Source: Viscum album (Eukaryota; Streptophyta; Magnoliopsida; Santalales; Viscaceae). From it: a stretch of 64,000 bases of DNA. A program made the position numbers and the translations under genes. The notes under the pieces were generated by a model. That model saw only the letters and a list, made by a program, of their open reading frames with translations, was not told where the DNA came from and made no database searches. The DNA is taken from assembly GCA_963277665.1 (NCBI GenBank), contig OY728121.1:960602097-960666096 (forward strand), in the 5' to 3' direction. Below are positions 35,646 through 44,450 of the stretch, piece by piece (positions within the stretch are counted from its first letter, which is position 1; each line of letters begins with the position of its first letter).

Positions 35646-38630
35646 ATGAAGCGTCCATCTTCACCCTCATCTGAGAAGCGCCGCTCTAAGAAACAGAAGA
35701 GGATACCGAGGATAGCTCCCGAAGGACCTCTAAACCCAAACCTGGTAAGCCGTAAAGTTGTACCTGAAAAAGAGGTTTGCCCAGAGTGGTTTCTATCTAG
35801 AAGATCTTTAGTTTTGAAAGTTTTAATAGAACAAGGATGGCTTTAATGGTTCACTTGATAGAATAGACCAATTTACCCAAGGCTGGTATCTCAATTTTAT
35901 CAGTATGTGAAGTTTTCCTTTGAGTTTGGAGAAAGCTTTATGGTGACAAGTGGGATAAATGGTCAGAAGTTATCTTTCTCATCAAGGCTGTGGGATGTAT
36001 GCCTAGGGATTCCACATAAAGGAGTTTGTGAGGATAACTAGAGAGAACCTCCTCCAACAACCGACATCTTTGACCTGGAGAATGCTTTGGAAATCCTGAC
36101 TGGAAATGGAACCAAGCGAAGGGCCATAACTGCTGAATTAGATGGGTAGACTAGACTTCTGTTCAAGTTTGTTCAGAATTTGATTAGCCTGAGAAAAGGA
36201 GATTTTGCTGTGATGAAGTATCAGGATGTGTTCCTGATTCACCTGTTGAAGAATGGCCATAAGTTCAATCTTTGTAAGTATGTTATCAACCATATCTGTG
36301 AGCTGATCGAAGTCACTTCCAAATCCACCTCCTTGTTTTACTCAAGGATGATTTCAGCTATGTTAGTTTCCAAAGGGATGGTTGGACCAAATGAAGAAAA
36401 GTTAGAGTACTTTGATTTCTTCCTATCCGTGCCTATCATCAGAAGGATTAAGATTAGTTGGAACCTTTGGAAGAAGCAGTGGGTTGAGGATAATGATCAA
36501 TTGTATAAAAAGTTTAATCCTGTTGACTATCCAAGAAGGCCTAAAAATCTATCTGATCTTGGTTTGGAACCAGATGAAGTGGTTGAGTATTCAGAAGAAG
36601 AAGAAGAGGAAGTAACAGCTGATGTATCTCCTATAGAATAAGCTAGAAGACCTTAAATGGAAACAACTCCTGTTGAAAAAGAAAGGACTGTTTTCTCTAC
36701 TGTTATCCATGCTGAAACACCTCAAGAAGAGGAAGTTGCTGTTAGTTTGAGAGAATAGGAAGCTCCTGCTTCTAATGCGGATGTCAATCCAGAAGTTCAT
36801 CCAAATGCTGCAAGAAAATTGGTTTTTCCGGATTCAGAACATCAAGCAACCTTAGAGGCAGATCCTGTTGAAGAGGATCTTTCTGTTGAGAAAGAAGCAA
36901 GTCTAGAAGCTCAACCAGTGAAACAATCGGTTCCTGAGATTATTCCCTCTGCTGAAGAGAGGATGGAAATTTCCTTTTAGCTGGAAAGGCAAGAGTTTTC
37001 TGAAGAGATTAGAGATGATCCTGTGGATCTTGATCATGGTGAGCCTGTAGTCTGTGAAATGGAAGCACAATTTGAGGGGGAGGAACCTCAAAACCTTGAG
37101 ATTATAGAAGCTGGATCTGCTGAAGCTTCTCAACCTTTTGTCTGATACTCTGTGCACACCCGATTTGTTTTCCCAAGCTTTTATGATGTGAATGAATCAG
37201 AGAAAGTGTCTACAACTGGAATGGATCTTTCTTCTCTGTTTCAACTGAAGTCTGTAGCTCATCCAGAACCAGAACATGAGCCCCAACCTCATTCTGAATC
37301 AGAATATGAGTCTAAAGATGAATCTGAACCTCAATCAAAATCTGAACCTCTGTCTTTACCTGCACCCTTACCTGAGCATCACTCCTTTGTGACCAAAGAT
37401 GATCTGAAATTTTTTGGAGAGACTTTGTTAGCTGGAATTGAGAAAATTGTCTCCACTCAACCTCATCCAGTGACTCAGTTAAGTCAAGAAAATGCATCAA
37501 TTATCTTGGAAAATATTATCTTGTATATTCAACCAAGGATGATTCGAGAAATTCAAGAATTCAGAGTGGAAAATAAGCTACTGATTTCTGATGTTGAAAA
37601 TATGAAAAATATTGTAGCAAACTTGCAGAATGAGTTATCTTTAAGATCAGAGCCTGCTCCTGTTTCTGCCCCTGCACCAGTTGCTACTTCTCCTGATCCA
37701 TCTGATTCCCTCCTTGCTAGGGAAATTGTGTCTCAAGTCCATCTATATCTACTTTATTTTGATGAGAAGATTGGAAAAAGACACAACAAAATGCTGGAAT
37801 GCATGAGGGAGCTTGTAGAAAATCTGAATAAGCTTACAGATGAATACACTGGATGCCTTCAAAAAGTTCTGAAACAGCTCAAAGTTCTAACCGAAGATGT
37901 CAAGGCTTCACCTTCTTCTAGTCAGACCTCCACATCCTCTTTGCATGATTCTATGCTAAGATCCATAATCAAGGAAGAACTTCAGAGTGCCTTCAGTGGC
38001 TTGGATCTATCTTCTTTGTCAAAAGTGGTTAAGAACAGTGATAGAGCATTGGACTTGGTTAGGATTCATTCTAAGATAGCCAATGATGCTCAACAGGAAA
38101 TCACCAAGAAAATAGATTTGTATCTCTCCCGAATTTTCTCTAAAAGTGATATGACAGATCACTTTAGATATCTTTTGGAAAATTTGAGAATCCCTCCAGT
38201 GACTCAAGCTTTTAAAACTCACGTTCAGAAACTTACAGAGTTCACCAGATTGTTGGACAAATTTATAGAGAATAAGGATGATTTTGAAAAGTCTATGTAA
38301 TATGGTGGTGAAATCATTACTGATTTCATCAATCTTTTGAAGCTGTATCTTCATGTGTAGATTACTGCTATTGTTGCTCAAGCTGATGCACCCCTTAGAC
38401 CTGATTTACCTGCCTTAGCCTCAACTTCCATGTCAGTCAGCCAAGCTCTTTCTTAGATCTGGCCAGTCATTCTTGACCAACCTCAGCCTAGATCTTCTAC
38501 AGCTCCTACTTTGGCTCCATCTGTTTTTGAAGGTCTACCCTTACCCTCTTTGTCTACCACATCTATGCCTTCTTCTAATTCAGCACCATCTCCTACTACT
38601 GCAGAAGGCAAGGAAAAAGTGGATCCCTAA
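35646..38630 (+). pseudogene. Third ORF after pol (Sirevirus envelope-like/unknown ORF)
   Basis: A single frame of about 995 codons runs from ATG 35646 to TAA 38628-38630 and is interrupted by about a dozen stops. The N-terminus is basic (KRPSSPSSEKRRSKKQKR). The middle, 35780-36640, is globular with a KGDFAVMKYQDVFLIHLL segment and vaguely resembles the 'putative plant transposon protein' domain. A Glu-rich acidic part (36580-37150) is followed by a Pro/Glu/Ser spacer and a long helical, coiled-coil-like part (37450-38300) that is still open over 382 codons. The tail is Pro/Ser/Thr-rich. No signal peptide or membrane segment is clear, so 'envelope-like' rests only on its position. Confidence 0.82.
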
Positions 38631-38760
38631 AGAGTCTAGAGACTATTTTCTTTTTGATGGGATGTCCTTTGCTGATTAATGTTTTTATTGTATTCTGAAC
38701 CCTTTGTTTAATGAGAAATGCAGTGTTTCATTTCATTTTATCTACTTTTTGATAATCCCA

Positions 38761-38913
38761 AAAGGGGGAGAAAACTACAAGTATAAAAGGGGGAGAAAAA
38801 CTACAAGTGTCAGTACTATAATGAGATATGTTATTATCGAATCTATTTTTCTTTAATGTTACATTTCACTTATATTTTGACTATATATGATTTGTGATCA
38901 TCAAAAAGGGGGA
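38761..38913 (+). other. Repeated polypurine tracts before the 3' LTR
   Basis: AAAGGGGGAGAAAA at 38761-38774, AAAAGGGGGAGAAAAA at 38785-38800, and AAAAAGGGGGA at 38903-38913, the last four bases before the LTR. The first two are part of a direct repeat with CTACAAGT. The 3'-most tract would prime plus-strand cDNA; extra upstream copies are a known Sirevirus feature. Confidence 0.88.
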
Positions 38914-38916
38914 TAT

Positions 38917-40620
38917 TGTTGGACTCCTCATGTTTTAATCATGTTTTAATGATCACAAATCCTATTACTGTTAATTAATATCAATACTCATTGCACATCT
39001 TACTAATGCTCTTCAATCTCAATAATAACTACACATCACGTTTTAATGATAACAAATCTTATGATGTTAATTACTCTCTTTATTATTTACAAGTCTTATG
39101 CATGATCACAAATCTCACATATATTATCAAGCCTTTATGTTTATGATTCAAGTTCTCTTACTCTCTAATGATTAAACTTAATCCATATTCTGCATATTAC
39201 TGTCTAAGTCCAAATACAGATATTTTTCTAAGTATGGACTCACCATGAAGGACTCACCGTGACCCAGACACCGTGAAGGACTCACCGTGACCCAGACACC
39301 GTGAAGGACTCACTGTGACCCAGACACCGTGAGCTACATACCGTGAATCTCATACCATTAAGCTCATACCGTGAAGACTATACCATGAAGAAGACACTGT
39401 TTACTTAATCACTGTGACACCGTTTCTTAAATTTTTTTCAATATTATTTAAATAATGCTAATGGTCATATTTGATGTTTTTAATGCAATTAATGTTATTT
39501 AATGATAGTTGTTGGCATGTCAGGAAACCATATATCGTACCTATGAAAAGGGAATCATTCCTACTACCAGAACTCGTGGAATATAAGAAATATTGAGGTG
39601 CAGTACATGTTCAAGCATGAAAGAAGAGGCATGCAAGTGTGAATATACAACGAGAAGTACTTACAAACACCTGAGAGAAATGTTCTGAACAAGAAGAACA
39701 ATCCTGAACAAGAAGGAGATTGCAAGACATTCAAAGAACTCTCATGAATGTAATCCAAAACCACTGAAGAACACACGACGAATCAAGAGATCATTTCTCA
39801 TTCCTGTAGAATACAAGATGAACTACAACACTCTGTTTTTCAACAGAAAAACCAGAGAAGGACTCAGAAGAATTCCTGCTGAATCCTACTAGTCCAGAGA
39901 TGCATTGATAATCACTAGAGATTTCTAAACTCTTATCTATTCTCTATAAGTGATTTATTTATTAATTGTCGAACAGTGTGGTGTACTCTGTATTTCTTAT
40001 ACACACACTGTCTCCTGCACTGAACTGGAGGATATCAAAATCCTCACTCAAAATCTCTTAACTCTTGTTTACCCACGTCAACTGTGGAAGATGTCCTTGT
40101 GTGGCATGGTCTTTGTTTTGTTTCCCATGAAGAATAGTGGTAGAGGTCCCTGTGTGGCCTGGACAGTTTTGTAAACTGTTGTTAACCCCGATCCAGGGTG
40201 TGGATCAAATTTATATAAATTTGAGAGGACTAAGTCTCGGCTTGAGACTGAACCTCTTGTTATATCTGTTGTGCATCTTTTGTTTAAGTTCAACGTATAA
40301 TACATATATATTATTTATTCCACTTCTATTACTTTGAAATACAAAACTATTTTAAATCTACTTTGATAGTTAAATTAGCAAGTGTTTACACTTATTGTAA
40401 ATCAGCAGGTTAGTTTCAAAATTTAGTTTGATCTTGTGGTTAAATTAACTGAGACCTAATCAATCTTTGAGAAACTAAGTGAAAATATATAATCTGTATA
40501 AATTCAATATAGTTTAACTTGTGGTTTTTAAATTGGGGGATTTGAAAAAGACAATATTTTAATAGAAATTTTAATTGGAACTCAATTCACCCCGCTCTTG
40601 AGTATCCACTCTGACCAACA
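38917..40620 (+). repeat. 3' LTR of the Sirevirus-like element
   Basis: Same termini as the 5' copy (TGTTGGACTCC...GACCAACA). It carries the CACCGTGA array at 39237-39426 with about three 28 bp and four 14 bp units, one fewer of each than the 5' LTR. Confidence 0.95.
39237..39426 (+). repeat. CACCGTGA tandem array (3' LTR copy)
   Basis: Units GGACTCACCGTGACC plus CAGACACCGTGAA occur about three times, then CTCATACCGTGAAG-type units. More units here keep the exact TCACCGTGA form than in the 5' copy. Confidence 0.9.
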
Positions 40621-41812
40621 ATATTAATCATATCTTCGAATTTCAGTTTAATCCTTTTTGAAAACTTAACTCTATAGAGACTCCATAGAAGAGTGTTGGC
40701 ATTTCCATCCGGATCATCTTTGAGGAGGTCTTCAAAGCTATTTTACATCTTTTCCCAAGTTTGGATGAGTTCTTCCACATTAATATTCTTTCTATTCAAA
40801 CTGCGTGCCAATATGATGAGTTTTTTTCGAACCCAACTGCCCTGCTCCTCATTCAGATTTTACTGGATGCCTCTCCCAACCAATCCTCCAAACTCCTCTT
40901 GTCTATCATCAACCAAAAATTCCTTCACTAATAATTTTTCAGTGCTTCTGATGATAGAATCCCAGACATCACACTCCGTCATTTCCTTACCACTCGGGGG
41001 GATAACATATTCTACAATAGTAGTTTCATCATTCACCAGATCTATGACTGGAGATTCACCTACTTGTGATTCAGGATCCTTATGGGTCTCAACATCCATA
41101 CTCTTGGAAAAGTCTTGATTCTTGTAAGATGTGTTGCCATCCACAATTTTTAACACTTTTGGAGATGGCCTGCCTTTACTTGACGATCTTGTAACGGGGG
41201 GACTAGGTAAATTTGAATAATATTTTCTTCTTTGCGGCCTCTGAGAGTGTGTAATGAAACCATCAGAATCTTTAATAGTGTTCTTACCTTTCGTTGAAGA
41301 GGATCTAAGATATTCCTCCACAATTCCCGTTTCCTTGGGCTCGACAGTGGGATCCGAAGTAGAGTTATCTTCTTGAGAATCGTCCCGGTAGGGGGGGGGG
41401 GGGTTCTCTTCAAGGGCAACCACATCATCCCCTTCCCCAAGAGCCTAAAAATCATCTTCCCCCAGCACTGCAAACCTGTTTTTACTACCTAGAAGATGCT
41501 CTTTGTCAACATAAAGAGATAGAGCATCCTCTCTGGAATCTCTAGAAATCTCATATCCTTGCACTTGAGAACCTCTACTTCATGATTTCACCATCTCTGC
41601 AAAGGAAGAGGGGGTCCAAGAACTCGGGCCATCCCCCTTCCCATCTCCCTAAACCATGTTCTTGATGCCAAAATCATTCCTTAATCTTTCAAAAACCTCT
41701 AAGAACTTGGGTTCTGAAGGCCTCAAAAGCAGATCTTTCTGATTTGCTGGAGGAAATCCATCATCTTTTGACATTGATTGGAAAAGTGACCAAACTGTCC
41801 ACACATGAAGCA
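40621..41812 (-). pseudogene. CCHC zinc-knuckle fragment resembling plant LINE ORF1
   Basis: On the minus strand a CX2CX4HX4C zinc knuckle (CFMCGQFGHFSNQC) lies at 41812-41771. After a frameshift near 41745, SKNRFAVLGEDDF follows near 41475, then an open stretch of 187 codons (41423-40860), Pro-, Ser- and acidic-rich, containing DSDGFITHSQRPQRRK. The knuckle plus NRFAVL and DGF(I/V)T phrases recall ORF1-type proteins of plant LINEs and related DUF4283 proteins; that is inference from phrase similarity. The reading continues weakly to 40621, where the copia element begins. No LINE endonuclease or RT was found. A run of 13 G (41391-41403) encodes PPPP and could hide a length error. Confidence 0.6.
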
Positions 41813-41879
41813 ATAAACTTTAGGCTGGGCCTGCACCATATTTCCTTTGTCGTTAGTATTGAGAAGTTGAGGTTTCACC

Positions 41880-42440
41880 TCACCATAATATTTTTGAACT
41901 ATATGACCATATATTATATACTTTTAGCACTTTCCGCTCCCAATAAAGAAGTTTTATGAATGCTTATTCCCACATTTTTTGAACTTGGGAAGTTTTACTT
42001 TCTTTACTCCTGTTTTGTGATCAAAATTCTTCCCTGAGTTTGGATCCATTATTGTCATATTTTCATTTGACCTATGTGACCAATGCGTCTCTCAAAACTA
42101 CAATTCAACCTTCATATCACTCCACACTATCTTATCATAGCTTTCATAGACTCAATTTTCTAACTTCCTCTGTAGATAGTGTCTCAGTACACCAAAGAAT
42201 ATATCAACCTTTACCTTTGGATCTTTAACAAAGATAAAGGTGTATTGATAAAGAATTTTAAAGTTCATTTTATAGATTACCACAAATTAATTTTCCTTTT
42301 ACTCCATCTTTATGAATTCATTATCCATTTTTGTTCAAATTGAACATGTAAAATATTTATTTAAAAAGATTCCCCTGAAATCTTCCCACTCTCTAGTATC
42401 AATATAGCTTCTTGGATTCATGTTATTAATCAATGTTCAC
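41880..42440 (-). pseudogene. Ty3 gag remnant, probably of element T3
   Basis: Minus-strand text near 42400 reads EWEDFRGIFLNKYF, and later frames give KDPKVKVDIFFGVLRHYLQRKLEN, YESYDKIV and VKLPKFKKCGNKHS, stop, then IGSGKC. The first is the Retrotrans_gag core (WEEFRRIFLDKYFP in homologues); the last is the start of the Cys/His nucleocapsid motif, with Cys changed to Phe. The following YGHIVQKYYGE would be the decayed knuckle. It is in the same direction as the T3 protease-to-integrase block at 28370-25080, and its protease is not next to it, which suggests that the copia element and the CCHC fragment separate the two. Confidence 0.72.
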
Positions 42441-42651
42441 AACTAACCGTCTTATCCTTCTAAGTGGTATAATAATAGGTTGGATTTTTCTAGCTTTGAA
42501 GAATATAGTATAGAAAATTTCTTTTCTATAGAGGTAATCCATTATTGAGAAATCAATGGGTGGGTATATACACCAAAAGAAAGTGTTTGTTGATCTATGG
42601 ATGACTCAACAACAAGTTGTTACCTTTAAGGTGAATCTGACCACTAAATTT

Positions 42652-43752
42652 CACTACAAAATAATTATCTTTTTCCAACAGGGGTATATATATTATTAAA
42701 AGTGAATTTTTTGTTGGTGAAATGGTTTACCAAATCAAATTGTCCTTTCACTAAATTGTTTGTAAAAACTCTGTCGCTAAATTTTTTTGTAACAGATAAA
42801 AATAGTTCTGTGGTAATTATAATAATAACAAAAGATAATATATATGTTGGTTAAAATTTTTAGCAACAGATTCATAAAATGGGTATATCTATTAATAATA
42901 TTATTACTAACATTTATCTTTACATTAATAATATTATTAACATCATTACAATAAATACCAATGCTTAATATATAATTGAAAATTATTTTTTAAATAAAAT
43001 ATTATGAATGGATATTCTAATAAATATTGGTAAAAATTTATATTATATTTTTTAATATTACTATATATAATATATTTATTATATAAAAATTATAAAATTA
43101 ATTTATATAAAACTGAAATAAACTAAATCTTTATTTGAAAATAAATGTTCAAACATAATTTAATAACATGTTAATCTCATACATTAGGTGTCACAGTCAC
43201 AACCTTAGTTCACACTGGTGATGGGATCCACATAGGTCCCTTTTTCTTATAGATCCATTTTATGTCAATTATACTTGTGGGTGAAAGTAGACATCCATGA
43301 GATGGTCATCACTATCGCGGTTCACCAAGTAGATCATTTTCTTAATGTTTGTTGTAGTTCTCATTTCTTACACTTGTGGATAGAAGAAGACGTCTATGAG
43401 ATGGTTGTCACTGGTTCAACACTCATGTAAAAAATTTCTCCTTCATACAATTGTGGACAGAAGTAGTTCGTCCCCTATCCTACACTCCTATATCACATTG
43501 GAAATAAAATTAAGAATAAAAAACATCAAATATTTAAACTCGAGTTCATTTCAAAGAATTAATATAATAATTTCAAATAGGTTCTATAATTTAGTTATGA
43601 ATCACTAAAATCTTAAAAAAATAAAAAAACTAGTGTTGATCAGTCCAATCAAATTTATTGGTTTAGATACATTTCAAAATTATGTTTTTAAAATATGGTG
43701 AAAAATGATACATGGGGAAAAGAAACAACTACCTATATTTTTTTCTAGTGAG
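42652..43752. mobile_element. Possible non-autonomous CACTA element
   Basis: CACTACAAAATAATTATC at 42652 and, at the other end, inverse CACTAGAAAAAAATATAG ending at 43752 are alike for CACTA(C/G)(A)AAAA. Subterminal TTTTTGTAACAG / TTTTTAGCAACAG repeats follow the left end, as in CACTA elements. The 3 bp flanks (TTT, AGA) do not match, so this is tentative. No transposase is seen. A degenerate tandem ACTTGTGG(G/A)T(G/A) repeat sits inside at 43270-43465. Confidence 0.35.
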
Positions 43753-44099
43753 ATTCTCATGAAAGCTTCCACTATACATCACATGTGATACGACCAACTC
43801 TGATAATGACTTTAGAAGAGTAGAATAACCACATTCTCCAACAGATGAAACATTCAGTCCATCTCCAACATTAGGTTCACTGGGATACACCAAAAATAGA
43901 AAAACTTTATCACTCCACATCTCCAAATGATTTGAAATTAAGACTGTGTTTGGTTTTGGAAAATTTTTAACAGAGAAACACTTTGAAGAATCCATGAATT
44001 GAGAAATGGGAATACCTACTCTTATCAAAAACTAGATCCTTAATGAGTGGACGATGTCACCATAAACCCCCTACCCTAAGGTAAATCCTTAAATAAACA

Positions 44100-44450
44100 T
44101 AATATTGTTGATAACATATGTTCATATCCAACGATTATAACACATGTTTTAGTTTTTAAGAACAACTCAAAAGTCATGATATTTAAACTCAATTTTTGAA
44201 AAGAACAATATACCTTCATGTAATAAATAATACCCATCTCCACTAAACATAAGAAAACAATTTATATGTTTCTTAAAATAATAAGACTTGGGGAATTCCA
44301 TTCCACTTCATCAATCCATCTAATCTTGGATAATGTATCCTAAATTTCTAGAAACTTATTTACTAAAAATGTCTTCACCGTATTGAAATCAATTAGGTCA
44401 TTCATTGAAAACCATTGCAAATCAATAACAAGAATTGATAATAAATACAA
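44100..44450. repeat. Repeat copy 1 of a pair with 50385-50730
   Basis: Shared blocks in the same order: TGTTGATAA(C/T)A, ACACATGTT, AATAAATAA, TTTCTTAAAA, TTCATTGAAAACCA(T/C)TG-like text and ATCAATCCAT. The copies are heavily diverged. The function is unknown; both may be parts of the same old repeat family. Confidence 0.6.

Larger units (their letters stand above)
28488..40620 (+). mobile_element. Sirevirus-type Ty1/copia element, complete but inactive
   Basis: 12.1 kb with two LTRs (1746 and 1704 bp, about 95% identical over the first 320 bases by eye), PBS, gag, pol in copia order (protease, integrase, RT, RNase H), a long third ORF and repeated polypurine tracts. The extra ORF after pol, the coiled-coil gag and the multiple PPT motifs are Sirevirus traits. 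Flanks are GTAAT and ATATT, which match in only three of five positions, so no target duplication is certain. It is younger than Ty3-1 judging by LTR identity. Confidence 0.93.

Noticed and set aside
43729..44028. 99-codon minus-strand open stretch
   Set aside because: No recognisable motif, overlaps the edge of the possible CACTA end, and the length is reachable by chance.
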